From positions 1 to 34,258 of the forward strand of contig NZ_JAPHPW010000037.1 of the NCBI RefSeq assembly GCF_026241515.1: 34,258 bases of DNA. Direction: 5' to 3'. The notes below the pieces were generated by a model, which saw only the letters and a list, made by a program, of their open reading frames with translations, was not told where the DNA came from and searched no databases. Source of the stretch: Vibrio sp. 14G-20. GTDB taxonomy: Bacteria > Pseudomonadota > Gammaproteobacteria > Enterobacterales > Vibrionaceae. The translations under genes and the position numbers were made by a program. This document shows, piece after piece, positions 14,969 to 24,062 of the stretch (its first letter is position 1; each line of letters starts with the position of its first letter).

Positions 14969-16384
14969 TTACTTGCCAAGCATGCTCATCACTGCGGTCT
15001 TTAATTCGTTGTCTTCTTTTGAAAACAGATGCTTAACTCGATGATCTAAGCCCGTTTCCAAGACTGTTTTGGCATGGGAGAAAGTAAGGAAACCTTCTTT
15101 ACCGTGATAATTGCCCTGCCCTGATTCACCAATGCCACCAAACGGCGCGTCATCAACCGCTAAATGAAAAACACAGTCATTGATACACATTCCACCGGAA
15201 TGAACTTGGTGTTTAACCTGAGCTTGTAAGCTCAAATCAAAGCTCATTAGATAGAGCGCTAACGGCCTTGGTTTGCTATTGATGACTTGGAACGCCTCTT
15301 TGATATTGCGATACGTAATCAAGGGTAATAGTGGGCCGAAAATCTCTTCGTTCATCACCTTGGATGACAGGCTTGGTTCAACAATCAGGTGCGTCACCAA
15401 ACGGTGGTTATCTAAGTCCATCGCTTCGTCATGGCAAGCGACGGTTCGCATTCCAGCTTGTCGTTCTTCATTCAACAAACCAACTATGCGGTCGCATTGA
15501 CGAGGATTGATTAGAGACGTCAAGCTATCGGAATACACCCCTTCATCGAACAGCAATTGGTACTGTTTTTTATACTCTTGAATGAAAGATTCAACTTTCC
15601 CTTCAGGTAGCAATACATAGTCAGGAGCCACACACACCTGCCCGTTATTGAGGCTCTTACCATAAATGATTCGCTCAACCGCGATATCAATTGGCATGTC
15701 TTCTGCAACGATAACCGGTGACTTACCGCCTAGCTCTAGCGTGACTGGAGTTAGCGTGTCAGCCGCTGACTTCATCACTTGGCGACCCACTTGGGTTGAC
15801 CCCGTAAACAGAAGATGATCAAACGGCAATGCCGAAAATGCGGCTGCGATTTCTACCTCACCTTCAACCAAGCACACCTCATCGGCATGGAAAACTTCTG
15901 CCAATAGCGATCTTAATACTTGGTTCGTCGCAGGGGTAAATTCACTCATCTTGATCATGGCGCGATTGCCCGCTGCAAACGCCGAAATAAGCGGGCCGAC
16001 GGATAACATGATCGGGAAGTTCCACGGAGCAATGATCCCAACAACGCCTTTGGGTTGATAAACCACTTCAACACGAGAGGTTGAAAGCAAAGGGCCGGAA
16101 TGACGAATCGAAGATGTCGACCAATGAGGTAAACACTCAATGCTGTGATCGATATTTCCGATACAAGGCAATATGTCGGCCATCAAAGTGTCTTGTCGAC
16201 TGCGGTGACCATAGTCCTCACTCACGGCTAAACACAAGCGATCTGTGTAATCGATAAGCGCAGATTTAAGTGCAAGCAACTGCTCAATTCTCACCGATAC
16301 CGCTGGCATCGGGTTCTGTGCAAAAGCTCCCTGCATGTTGTTCAACGTCATGGTCATTTGTGTTGGCGTCAATTCGTATTTCAT
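14969..16384 (-). CDS. Coniferyl-aldehyde-type dehydrogenase
   Basis: NAD(P)-dependent oxidation of an aldehyde to its acid, cytoplasmic; 471 residues. ALDH motifs are complete: Asn122 (PWNFP), the nucleotide site FTGSTQVGR (193-201), general base Glu217 (LELGGKSP) and nucleophile Cys251 (NNGQVCVAPDY). The Q-V-C-V-A-P-D motif and the shorter length match the CalB/coniferyl aldehyde dehydrogenase group, also close to long-chain aldehyde dehydrogenases. GAGGTG lies before the ATG. A NemR-type operator is 42 bp upstream. It is co-transcribed with the downstream membrane-protein gene. True coniferyl aldehyde activity is not proven by the sequence; general aldehyde detoxification fits the context better. 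Confidence 0.9.
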   Translation of the reverse strand: MKYELTPTQMTMTLNNMQGAFAQNPMPAVSVRIEQLLALKSALIDYTDRLCLAVSEDYGHRSRQDTLMADILPCIGNIDHSIECLPHWSTSSIRHSGPLLSTSRVEVVYQPKGVVGIIAPWNFPIMLSVGPLISAFAAGNRAMIKMSEFTPATNQVLRSLLAEVFHADEVCLVEGEVEIAAAFSALPFDHLLFTGSTQVGRQVMKSAADTLTPVTLELGGKSPVIVAEDMPIDIAVERIIYGKSLNNGQVCVAPDYVLLPEGKVESFIQEYKKQYQLLFDEGVYSDSLTSLINPRQCDRIVGLLNEERQAGMRTVACHDEAMDLDNHRLVTHLIVEPSLSSKVMNEEIFGPLLPLITYRNIKEAFQVINSKPRPLALYLMSFDLSLQAQVKHQVHSGGMCINDCVFHLAVDDAPFGGIGESGQGNYHGKEGFLTFSHAKTVLETGLDHRVKHLFSKEDNELKTAVMSMLGK

Positions 16385-16425
16385 ACATCACCTCGTGGTT
16401 AAGATGAGCACACAATAATACAAAT

Positions 16426-16441
16426 CAGACCGGTCGGTCTA
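16426..16441. promoter_or_regulatory. NemR-type operator upstream of aldehyde dehydrogenase
   Basis: CAGACC-GGTC-GGTCTA; the inner AGACC-N4-GGTCT is a perfect inverted repeat, the best of the three copies. It lies 42 bp before the start codon and next to TATTAT, a likely -10. As I recall, the E. coli NemR box has the same TAGACC-N4-GGTCTA form. Confidence 0.75.
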
Positions 16442-16588
16442 TGTTTTTATTGTCAGAGAATCGTCAATGCATTTTTGAATACAAATAAATAAGGTGATTA
16501 CAACGTAGGGTTAAAAACCAGGGAGATTTAAAATAGAAGGGTGTAGCGAACAGGCAGTATAACTAGAAACTTTACATGGTGAGATCAA

Positions 16589-16613
16589 AAATGGCCGCTT
16601 AATGCGACCATTT
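16589..16613 (-). terminator. Terminator after the MarR gene
   Basis: A 10-bp stem with one mismatch (AAATGGCCGC and GCGACCATTT, 5-nt loop). On the minus strand it is followed by TTTTTGATC-like sequence, 48 bp past the stop codon of the MarR gene. Confidence 0.6.
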
Positions 16614-16660
16614 AATAACTCTTTAAGTTTTTGTTTTAAATAGACAATTTAAAATTAACG

Positions 16661-17143
16661 TTAGCTTTTGGCTACGTTTGCAATGCCTTCAAGCTGAAGC
16701 ACTGGAGCAGCGTCGATGTCTTCTGCGTTCATCATTGCTGATACACGCTGCATCGAAGAAAGCAGTAAGCTTTGCTCCCACGTCTCTAGGTTTTGGAATT
16801 TTTTCACGAAATTATCTTGCAGCGGCGGTGGCGCATTGTTTAGCAACTCTTGACCTTTCTCAGTCAGGTTCGCGTGTACTTTGCGGCGGTCCGATGAACT
16901 GCGTACTCGTTGTACATAGCCATTTAACTCTAGACGGTCGATGATCGTCGTCGTCGTTGCTTGGCTTACATTGGTCTGATTAGACAATTCTTTGATCGTC
17001 ACATTACCCATTTCTTGGATTGCTCTCATTAAGATTAATTGAGGGCCAGTCAAACCATACTCTTTACTCAGCTTCTTCGAGTGTAAATCGATAGCGCGAA
17101 TAATTTGGCGAATAGCGACCAGGATTTCGTCATGTTTGTCCAA
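16661..17143 (-). CDS. MarR-family regulator, CosR-like (compatible solutes)
   Basis: 160 residues with a winged helix-turn-helix: IKELSNQTNVSQATTTTIID, then wing VRSSSDRRKVHANLTEKG. The opening MDKHDEILVAIRQIIRAIDL and the following SKKLSKEYGLTGPQLILMRA match what I remember of Vibrio CosR, a repressor of ectoine and glycine-betaine genes at low salt. The start is TTG (17141-17143), supported by AAAGG about 8 nt upstream and by family alignment. Its position next to the choline/betaine operon agrees with an osmolyte role. It has its own promoter region with paired operator-like sequences (17179-17245). Whether it is CosR itself or a paralogue cannot be settled here. Confidence 0.72.
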   Translation of the reverse strand: MDKHDEILVAIRQIIRAIDLHSKKLSKEYGLTGPQLILMRAIQEMGNVTIKELSNQTNVSQATTTTIIDRLELNGYVQRVRSSSDRRKVHANLTEKGQELLNNAPPPLQDNFVKKFQNLETWEQSLLLSSMQRVSAMMNAEDIDAAPVLQLEGIANVAKS

Positions 17144-17178
17144 GATGCAGACCTTTGTACTAATATACTGTGAATGGT

Positions 17179-17245
17179 TTTACAGTGTCGAAGCGATGAA
17201 ATGTCTCGAGTGATTACGTCACGCGCGCTCGAATTACACTGTAAA
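17179..17245. promoter_or_regulatory. Paired operator TTTACAGTGT / ACACTGTAAA
   Basis: A perfect 10-bp inverted repeat, TTTACAGTGT (17179-17188) and ACACTGTAAA (17236-17245), 47 bp apart. The left copy also forms ACTGT-N10-ACAGT (17167-17186), and the right copy contains TTACACTGTAA. They lie 35-102 bp upstream of the MarR start codon, so autoregulation is the likely role. Confidence 0.55.
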
Positions 17246-17436
17246 TTGATAAATTACTTCATTGATTTTTCCGCATTGTACTGATGTTCATACTATTCTC
17301 AATCTTTTCTATACCACTAAACTTGCGTGGTACGGCACTTTTACTTAATGAAGGGGGAATGAAAGCTTCAATGAAGGCAAAAATAATGAATCAGAGAATA
17401 CCAGTTCAAAGAATAATATATTTTAATAATCATAGA

Positions 17437-17462
17437 GGTAGAGAGACTTAACCCTCTCCACC
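17437..17462 (-). terminator. Possible terminator of the bet-cho operon
   Basis: A 9-bp stem with one mismatch (GGTAGAGAG and CTCTCCACC, 8-nt loop), 44 bp past the ABC ATPase stop. The minus strand beyond it is AT-rich but lacks a clean T-run. Confidence 0.35.
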
Positions 17463-17505
17463 CAATAAAAAATCAGCCCTAATCTCCAAGCTGGAAAACG
17501 AAATT

Positions 17506-18717
17506 TTACGCGGCTGTATTCATCTGAAAGTTACCCGTTAGCGCGTTGTAAAACTCGCTGTTATCCAAGATCCCTACCAATTGATTGTTTTCAACCAACA
17601 GAATTGGGTGGTTACTGATCTGCTTAAGCTTAATCGCATCACGCATACCAATCTCCGGGCTTGCCACTACCACACTAGACGCGTTAATCGCGGTTAGGTC
17701 GTCAGACTCGCTCCACTCAACAAGCGCCAAGGTAGATTCACCTTTCACCGATAAAGCACCTTCATTCTGTTCAATCCAGAGATCTTTAGAATCGCAGATC
17801 TTCCAGCTTTCATTTTCTTGCGTCAGTGAATCAAGAGGCTGCATTAAAGAGCGACCTTTAAGCACATTCAATGGATTGGTGTGAGCAACGAAGTCTTTTA
17901 CGTATTCGGTTTTTGGCGTCAGTACGATCTCTTCAGGCTTACCGTGTTGAATCAGTTTGCCTGACTCCATGATCGCAATGTTATTGCCAATCTTCAGTGC
18001 TTCATCTAGGTCGTGACTCACGAACAGAATCGTTTTGTTGAGTTTATTTTGCAGCGTGATCAATTCATCTTGCAGCTGAGCACGAATCAGTGGATCAAGC
18101 GCCGAAAACGGTTCATCCATCAATAGAATGTCGGTGTCCATTGCAAACGCACGCGCCAAACCAACACGTTGCTGCATGCCGCCAGAAAGCTCATGTGGAA
18201 ATTTGGTTTCCCATTCCGCTAGGCCGACCATTTCTAATTGTTCACGCGCTTTTGCACGACGAACATCTTTCGCTACACCCTGCATTTCAAGACCAAACGC
18301 CACGTTGTCTAATACGTTAAGCCATGGCATCAAAGCAAACTTTTGGAAAACCATTGATACGCGATGAGTACGAAGATGACGCAGAGTCGCTTCATCACAT
18401 TGCGCTAAATCGACTTGTTGGTCACCGTCTTTGATTGTTAGTGAACCACGGCTGATCTCATTCAAGCCGTTAACTGCACGAAGCAAAGATGATTTACCAG
18501 AACCAGACAAACCCATCAATACACAAATCTCGCCTTCTTCCACCGTCAGCGACACATTGTCTACGCCGACAACTTGACCAGTTTCATCAATGATCTCTTG
18601 GCGAGTTTTACCTTGGTCGAGTAGCTCAAGCGCTTGTTTCGATTTATTACCAAACACAACATCGAGATTCTTAATGGTAATCGCGTCCATTGTCTTTTTT
18701 TCCTGAGAGTTAGACAT
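17506..18717 (-). CDS. proV: Choline/betaine ABC transporter ATPase (ChoV/ProV)
   Basis: Energises uptake of choline, possibly also glycine betaine. 403 residues from ATG 18717, which follows AGAAGGAAG and lies 2 nt after the permease stop; an upstream start at 18750 would overlap the permease. The Walker A is GLSGSGKSS, the Q-loop MVFQKFALMPWL, the signature LSGGMQQRVGLARAF and the Walker B ILLMDEPFSALD. The C-terminal region beyond about residue 280 contains a weak CBS-like segment (HPILLVENNQLVGILDNSEF), the part that senses ionic strength in related OpuA/ProU systems. It is the last gene of the betI-betB-betA-proX-proW-proV order typical of Vibrio. Confidence 0.93.
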   Translation of the reverse strand: MSNSQEKKTMDAITIKNLDVVFGNKSKQALELLDQGKTRQEIIDETGQVVGVDNVSLTVEEGEICVLMGLSGSGKSSLLRAVNGLNEISRGSLTIKDGDQQVDLAQCDEATLRHLRTHRVSMVFQKFALMPWLNVLDNVAFGLEMQGVAKDVRRAKAREQLEMVGLAEWETKFPHELSGGMQQRVGLARAFAMDTDILLMDEPFSALDPLIRAQLQDELITLQNKLNKTILFVSHDLDEALKIGNNIAIMESGKLIQHGKPEEIVLTPKTEYVKDFVAHTNPLNVLKGRSLMQPLDSLTQENESWKICDSKDLWIEQNEGALSVKGESTLALVEWSESDDLTAINASSVVVASPEIGMRDAIKLKQISNHPILLVENNQLVGILDNSEFYNALTGNFQMNTAA

Positions 18718-18719
18718 GA

Positions 18720-19562
18720 TTAAGCTTCCTTCTGGTTTGGTGTTTTGCACAAGCGGTCAAGGATGATTGCGACTAATACAATCGCTAATCCAGCTTCAAA
18801 ACCTTGTGAGATGTTCACTGTGTTCAATGCTCGCACAACAGGTTTACCAAGTCCGTCAGCACCGACAAGAGCGGCGATAACCACCATCGAAAGCGACAAC
18901 ATAATACATTGGGTTACACCCGCCATGATGCTTGGTAGAGCCGCCGGTAATTCGACCTTCATCAGCAATTTCATGCGGCTGGCACCAAACGCTTTACCCG
19001 CTTCAATCAACTCTTCAGGGACTTTAGTTACCCCTAAGTAGGTCAAACGAATCGGTGCAGCTATTGCGAAAATAATGGTCGAGATTAAGCCAGGAACAAT
19101 ACCCAAGCCGAAGAGGACAAGAGTTGGAATCAGATAAACGAAAGTTGGGACTGTCTGCATCAAATCAAGGATTGGACGCAAAACTGTATAGAGCCAAGGA
19201 CGGTGAGCAGCCATGATGCCAACCGGCACGCCAATTAATACGGAAATCGTTGTCGCCGCAAAGACGAGAACAAAGGTTTCCAGCATTTCTTGCCAATAGC
19301 CGAGGTTAAGAATAGTCAGCAGTGCTGCGACCACAAAGATCACCAGCGAAGGTTTACGGTGTAAGTACCATGCAATAGCAGCAGTCATCACGATTGGCAG
19401 AGCAGGCGGCATCCACTTAAATACATCGACTAAAAACATAATGACGGTTTCTAGAAAAATCGAAATAGCGTCAAAGAATCCTGCTGCATTGATTGTTAGC
19501 CAATCAACACCCGCTTCCATCCATTGTCCGACTGGGATTTTGTTTTCCGTAATAAAATTCAC
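18720..19562 (-). CDS. proW: Choline/betaine ABC transporter permease (ChoW/ProW)
   Basis: Inner-membrane channel subunit, 280 residues, with about six to seven hydrophobic helices. It is shorter than E. coli ProW (354), lacking the long N-terminal extension, and of the size of the ChoW group. The ATPase-contact loop reads GASRMKLLMKVELPAALPS. The start codon is GTG (19560-19562) with AAAAGG about 8 nt upstream. It lies 95 bp after proX and 2 bp before proV, so translation is probably coupled to proV. Confidence 0.92.
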   Translation of the reverse strand: MNFITENKIPVGQWMEAGVDWLTINAAGFFDAISIFLETVIMFLVDVFKWMPPALPIVMTAAIAWYLHRKPSLVIFVVAALLTILNLGYWQEMLETFVLVFAATTISVLIGVPVGIMAAHRPWLYTVLRPILDLMQTVPTFVYLIPTLVLFGLGIVPGLISTIIFAIAAPIRLTYLGVTKVPEELIEAGKAFGASRMKLLMKVELPAALPSIMAGVTQCIMLSLSMVVIAALVGADGLGKPVVRALNTVNISQGFEAGLAIVLVAIILDRLCKTPNQKEA

Positions 19563-19657
19563 AATATTGCCTTTTATTATGGGTGGGCTACTTCAAACCA
19601 ATCGATAAATTGGCAAGCCCACCTTTATTATTTATGTAGCTGTTGAGATAGGTAGAA

Positions 19658-20629
19658 CTAAGCTTTAACTTGCTTTAGGTATTCAGTGACGGCTTGAGTC
19701 GCTGATTCACCTTTATGTGTTTTTACGTTGTCTAACCAAGCTTCCACTTGTTGAGAATTGTTGTTCAACCATTGTTGAGCCGCTTTTTCTGGCTTCACTT
19801 TTTGGTTAAGAATCTCTTCCATCAACTGGTTTTCCATCTCTAGAGTGAATTCTAGGTTTTGTAGAAGTTGACCGACGTTTGAACACTCCGACAGATAGTT
19901 TGAGCGAACATTGGTGTAGACATTCGCGCCACCGTAGTTAGGGCCAAAGAAGTCGTCACCGCCAGAAAGGTATTCCATCTCAACATTGCTGTTCATTGGG
20001 TGCGGTGCCCAACCAAGGTAAACGATCCACTGGCTACGACGAGCAGCGCGAGATACTTGCGATACCATGCCCGCTTCACTTGACTCCACTAGGCTGAAAT
20101 CTTTCAAGCCAAACGCGTCAGAATCAATCATTGATTGGATTAAGCGGTTACCATCGTTGCCCGGTTCGATGCCGTAGATGCGGTCTTTAAATTTGTCGGC
20201 ATGTTTTGCTAGGTCTGCGAAGCTTTTTACGCCAGAGTCGTACACATATTTTGGTACAGCTAGTGTGTATTTTGCGCCTTCAAGGTTGGCACGAACGGTT
20301 TCAACCGTGCCCGCTTCACGGTACTTAGCAATATCGCCTTCCATGGTTGGCATCCAGTTACCTAGGAATACATCAATATCGCCGTTTGCCATTGAAGAGT
20401 AAGTCACCGGTACTGAAAGTAGGTCGGTTTTGGTTTTATAACCAAGGCCTTTTAATAGTTCAGAAGTAACGGCGGTTGTTGCGGTAATGTCAGTCCAGCC
20501 TACATCAGCGAAGCGAACATTTTCACATTGCTGTGGTTCAAAAGAAGCGTTAGCACCAAATGCAAATGAACTAATGGCTAGTGCTGTTAACGTTTTCGTG
20601 GTCATGTTCTGAATATTTAGAGTCGTCAT
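19658..20629 (-). CDS. proX: Choline-binding periplasmic protein (ChoX/ProX)
   Basis: Substrate-binding subunit, 323 residues. A signal peptide (TLTALAISSFAFGANA) ends near residue 28. The start at 20629 is backed by AAGGA 7 nt upstream, although an ATG eight codons later would give a more typical signal. Tryptophans that build the cation-pi box in this family are seen in DVGWTD (Trp45), FLGNWMPTM (Trp92) and YLGWAPHPMN. These fit the choline-binding ChoX group better than E. coli ProX. The linkage to betA and betB supports choline as the main substrate. The name proX follows Vibrio usage. Confidence 0.9.
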   Translation of the reverse strand: MTTLNIQNMTTKTLTALAISSFAFGANASFEPQQCENVRFADVGWTDITATTAVTSELLKGLGYKTKTDLLSVPVTYSSMANGDIDVFLGNWMPTMEGDIAKYREAGTVETVRANLEGAKYTLAVPKYVYDSGVKSFADLAKHADKFKDRIYGIEPGNDGNRLIQSMIDSDAFGLKDFSLVESSEAGMVSQVSRAARRSQWIVYLGWAPHPMNSNVEMEYLSGGDDFFGPNYGGANVYTNVRSNYLSECSNVGQLLQNLEFTLEMENQLMEEILNQKVKPEKAAQQWLNNNSQQVEAWLDNVKTHKGESATQAVTEYLKQVKA

Positions 20630-20656
20630 AATGGTTCCTTTTTATCTTTCCTTTTT

Positions 20657-20686
20657 CTGCTCGATATCAACACCGATAAAGAGCAG
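20657..20686 (-). promoter_or_regulatory. Hairpin between betA and proX
   Basis: CTGCTC and GAGCAG form a stem extended by TATC/GATA across a small internal loop, in the 145-bp betA-proX spacer. It may stabilise the upstream or downstream mRNA part and adjust transporter levels relative to the enzymes. Confidence 0.35.
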
Positions 20687-20774
20687 TTCTTCTGACTTTT
20701 GACTAATTTTTGTTGTTACTTTTTGCTTTTTCTATTTTTGAAATATTTTCTATTTTTCAACTAATAACAGGGAC

Positions 20775-22502
20775 TTACGCTTCTCTTACTGGTTTATTTA
20801 TTCTTTGCTTGTCTTCCCATTCAGGTGCAATCCACACTGAAACGCCCTGTTCTTTGAGCATCGGCTTACCTAAAATCAAATCGGAAGCACGCTCAGCAAC
20901 CATGATGGTCGGGGCATTCAAGTTGCCGTTTGGAATGGTTGGGAAAACCGATGAGTCGACAACACGTAAGCTGTCGATACCGCGAACGCGACACTCTTCA
21001 TCAAGCACCGCCATTGGGTCGTTATCTGAACCCATTTTGCAGCCACAAGAAGGGTGATAAGCACTTTCAACGTTCTGCTTAACCCATTCATCAATCGCTT
21101 CATCAGAAGTAATATTCAGACCTGGCTGAATCTCTTCACCACGGTAAACATCCATCGCAGGTTGCGACAAAATCTCACGCGTCAGACGAATACAATCGCG
21201 CCAATCTTGGCGATCTTGTTCAGTCGAGATGTAGTTGAAAATGATCTCTGGCTTGGCATGCGGATCAGCAGAAGTGATCGCAACCGTACCACGACTCTCT
21301 GGCTTGTTCGGGCCAACGTGTACTTGGAAACCGTGACCATCAAAGGCCGCTTGCCCGTCGTAACGCATCGCTGCTGGCAGGAAGTGATACTGAATGTTTG
21401 GCCACTTAAGTCCTTTGCGAGAGCGAATGAACGCGCACGATTCAAAGTGGTTAGTGGCACCAAGGCCTTTGCGAGTCAGAATCCATTCCGCGCCAATCAT
21501 GCCCTTGCTGACCAAGCCAAGCTTGCTGTTGAGCGTGATGGGTTCGTTGCAGTGATATTGGAAGTACACTTCTAAGTGGTCTTGAAGGTTTTCACCGACG
21601 CCACTGAGTTCGTGTTTAAGCTCAACGCCTGCCCTTTCAAGCACGGCTTTCGGGCCGATACCAGAAAGTTGAAGCAGTTGAACGGAACCGATAGAACCCG
21701 CAGACGAGATCACTTCTTTGTTCGCTACAGCCACTTGGGTATTGCCTGACTTTTCAAACTCGACACCAACAGCTTTCAGCCTTGATTGACCTTTTGATGA
21801 CTGGTCTTGTGCGTCTTGTGCTTCAAGTAAGAAACGACGCGCCACAATACCTTTCTTCAAGGTTAGGTTTGAACGCTTCAATGCTCGACGTAGATAAGCG
21901 TTAGAGGTTGAGGCTCTAACACCCTTGTCTACCGTCATATGCATGGTGCCGAAGCCTTCTTGCTGGTAGCCGTTATAATCTTGTGTTTCTGGGTAACCCG
22001 CGTCTTTACCTGCATCAATGAATGCTTGGTAAAGCGGGTTGAGCTCCATATCGTTACCATTACAAGTGCCGACAGGACCATTGTCGCCACGATATTCGTC
22101 ACCACCTTTATTCCATGATTCAGCACGGCGGAAGTAAGGCAAGCAAGCTTGGTAATTCCAACCGGCTGCGCCCTCTTCTTCCCACTGGTCAAAGTCACAA
22201 GCGTGGCCACGAACATAAACCATGCCGTTGATCGATGAGCTGCCACCTAACACTTTGCCACGTGGGCAGTGCAGTTCACGTCCATCAAGGCCCGGTTCTT
22301 GCTCTGTTTCAAATTGCCAAGCGTACTTTTCAGTATTCATTGGGTAAGAAAGTGCGGTTGGCATCTGGATAAAAATACTCTTATCCGTACCGCCAGCTTC
22401 CAGTAATAAAACGCTATGTTCACCGCTTTCCGTTAGCCTATCCGCTAACACACAGCCGGCCGAACCCGCGCCGACGATAATATAATCGTAGCGTTGTTCC
22501 AT
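20775..22502 (-). CDS. betA: Choline dehydrogenase BetA
   Basis: Membrane-associated FAD enzyme of the GMC oxidoreductase family that oxidises choline to betaine aldehyde. The 575 residues fit BetA (about 560). The FAD-binding motif YIIVGAGSAGCVLADRL is at residues 7-23. The GMC signature HCPRGKVLGGSSSINGMVY and the active-site His in AYHPSCGCKMG are present. It lies 72 bp after betB and precedes the transporter genes. The protein ends with an extra, less conserved tail (SVWIAPEWEDKQRINKPV). Confidence 0.95.
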   Translation of the reverse strand: MEQRYDYIIVGAGSAGCVLADRLTESGEHSVLLLEAGGTDKSIFIQMPTALSYPMNTEKYAWQFETEQEPGLDGRELHCPRGKVLGGSSSINGMVYVRGHACDFDQWEEEGAAGWNYQACLPYFRRAESWNKGGDEYRGDNGPVGTCNGNDMELNPLYQAFIDAGKDAGYPETQDYNGYQQEGFGTMHMTVDKGVRASTSNAYLRRALKRSNLTLKKGIVARRFLLEAQDAQDQSSKGQSRLKAVGVEFEKSGNTQVAVANKEVISSAGSIGSVQLLQLSGIGPKAVLERAGVELKHELSGVGENLQDHLEVYFQYHCNEPITLNSKLGLVSKGMIGAEWILTRKGLGATNHFESCAFIRSRKGLKWPNIQYHFLPAAMRYDGQAAFDGHGFQVHVGPNKPESRGTVAITSADPHAKPEIIFNYISTEQDRQDWRDCIRLTREILSQPAMDVYRGEEIQPGLNITSDEAIDEWVKQNVESAYHPSCGCKMGSDNDPMAVLDEECRVRGIDSLRVVDSSVFPTIPNGNLNAPTIMVAERASDLILGKPMLKEQGVSVWIAPEWEDKQRINKPVREA

Positions 22503-22574
22503 ATTTTAAGTTCCCTGAGATGAGTCAGTGAGGCTAACTCTTTTAAGCTAGCCCGTTGAATTAAGTATTACGCG

Positions 22575-24035
22575 TTAGGCATAAGGGCTGGCGTAGTCGC
22601 CAAGTTCAATAAGAATGCTCTTAGTCTGCGTATAGTGAAGTAGGGTTTCTGGTCCATTTTCACGGCCAATACCTGAAAGCTTGTAACCACCAACAGGCAT
22701 TTCTGCAGGTGAGTCACCCCACGTATTAACCCAACAAATACCCGCCTGCATTTGATGGATCACGCGGTGAGCACGAGAAAGGTTTTGCGTGAACACGCCA
22801 GCCGCAAGGCCATATTTGGTGTCGTTAGCGCGGCGAATCACGTCGTCTTCGTCCGTAAACTTCAACACTGACATTACAGGGCCGAAAATCTCTTGTTGAA
22901 CGTGAGGCATGTTGTCTTCGCAATCCACAAACACGGTTGGGATAACAAAGTTGCCGTTCGCTAAGCCGTTGTCTGTCACTCGATAGCCGCCAGTCAGCAG
23001 AGTTGCCCCTGACTGTTTTGCCAGCTCAATCGCTTCGAGAACTTTTGAAAGGTGTTCTTTAGAAATCAACGCGCCGATCTGAGTCTCCATGTCCATTGGG
23101 TTACCAATGATCAGTTTCTCAGTGCGTGTTTTAAGTTGGTCGATGAATGCGTTGTAGATATTTTCGTGTACATAAACACGGGTACCGTTAGTACACACTT
23201 CGCCTTGGGTGTAGAAGTTAGCAACCATCGAAGCGGAAACTGCATCATCCAATTTCGCATCATCAAACACGATCATCGGTGACTTGCCGCCAAGTTCCAT
23301 GGTGACTGATTTCAGCGTCTTAGCGCTGTCTGCCATTACCGCTTTACCGGTACCGGTTTCGCCCGTGAACGACACTTTTGCGATGTCTGGGTGCGCCGTT
23401 AGCATCTGACCAACACGGTAATCGCCCTGAACCACGTTAAACACGCCATCAGGAAGACCAGCTTCAGTAAAGATCTCTGCAAGCTTTAGAGCTGTGAGCG
23501 GCGTTTCTTCTGAAGGTTTGAAAATCATCGCGTTACCCGCAGCCAAGGCAGGAGCTGATTTCCACATCGCGATTTGAATTGGGTAGTTCCACGCGCCAAT
23601 GCCTGCACAGATGCCAAGCGGTTCACGACGAGTGTAGAAGAATTGAGATTCACTAAGGGGTTGTTGATCGCCTTGCAGCGTAGGCGCAAGGCCTGCGAAG
23701 TATTCAATCACATCGGCGCCAGATGCCACATCCACTTCAATCGCTTCTTGCAGTGGCTTGCCCGTATCAACAACCTCAAGGTTTGCAAGGTCATCATTTC
23801 GAGCTCTAAGTATTGCTACCGCTTTCAAAAGAATACGACTGCGTTCCACGGCTGTCATTGCTGACCATACCGCAAATCCACGTTTCGCTGATTCAATAGC
23901 GCTGTCGACATCCGCTGAAGATGCTTGGCCTAACGTCGCGATAGGTTCGCCGTTTGCAGGGTTAATGCTATCAAAGGTTTCACCAGAGGTTGCTTTAACC
24001 GCTGCGCCATCAATGTATAACGAGTTCATTTCCAT
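22575..24035 (-). CDS. betB: Betaine-aldehyde dehydrogenase BetB
   Basis: NAD(P)-dependent oxidation of betaine aldehyde to glycine betaine, cytoplasmic. 486 residues (E. coli 490). Key residues are Asn150 (GAWNYPIQIA), the nucleotide loop FTGETGTGK (223-231), Glu247 (MELGGKSP) and nucleophile Cys281 (GEVCTNGTRVYV), the last motif being typical for BetB. Starts at 24035 or 24029 are possible and neither has a strong Shine-Dalgarno. It is second in the operon after betI. Confidence 0.95.
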   Translation of the reverse strand: MEMNSLYIDGAAVKATSGETFDSINPANGEPIATLGQASSADVDSAIESAKRGFAVWSAMTAVERSRILLKAVAILRARNDDLANLEVVDTGKPLQEAIEVDVASGADVIEYFAGLAPTLQGDQQPLSESQFFYTRREPLGICAGIGAWNYPIQIAMWKSAPALAAGNAMIFKPSEETPLTALKLAEIFTEAGLPDGVFNVVQGDYRVGQMLTAHPDIAKVSFTGETGTGKAVMADSAKTLKSVTMELGGKSPMIVFDDAKLDDAVSASMVANFYTQGEVCTNGTRVYVHENIYNAFIDQLKTRTEKLIIGNPMDMETQIGALISKEHLSKVLEAIELAKQSGATLLTGGYRVTDNGLANGNFVIPTVFVDCEDNMPHVQQEIFGPVMSVLKFTDEDDVIRRANDTKYGLAAGVFTQNLSRAHRVIHQMQAGICWVNTWGDSPAEMPVGGYKLSGIGRENGPETLLHYTQTKSILIELGDYASPYA

Positions 24036-24062
24036 TTGAGATTCTGACTTAATTATTGTTAT

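Larger units (their letters stand above)
17144..17505. promoter_or_regulatory. MarR promoter region and end of the cho/bet operon
   Basis: A 362-bp stretch without a gene. The left part holds the MarR promoter with the inverted TTTACAGTGT sites. A small perfect hairpin, TACCAC/GTGGTA, is at 17312-17332 and a possible operon terminator at 17437-17462. I see no reading frame worth calling. Confidence 0.55.

Noticed and set aside
21054..21575. A 173-codon plus-strand frame inside betA.
   Set aside because: It is an antisense shadow of a well-conserved gene, with no ribosome site and a protein composition unlike real proteins.
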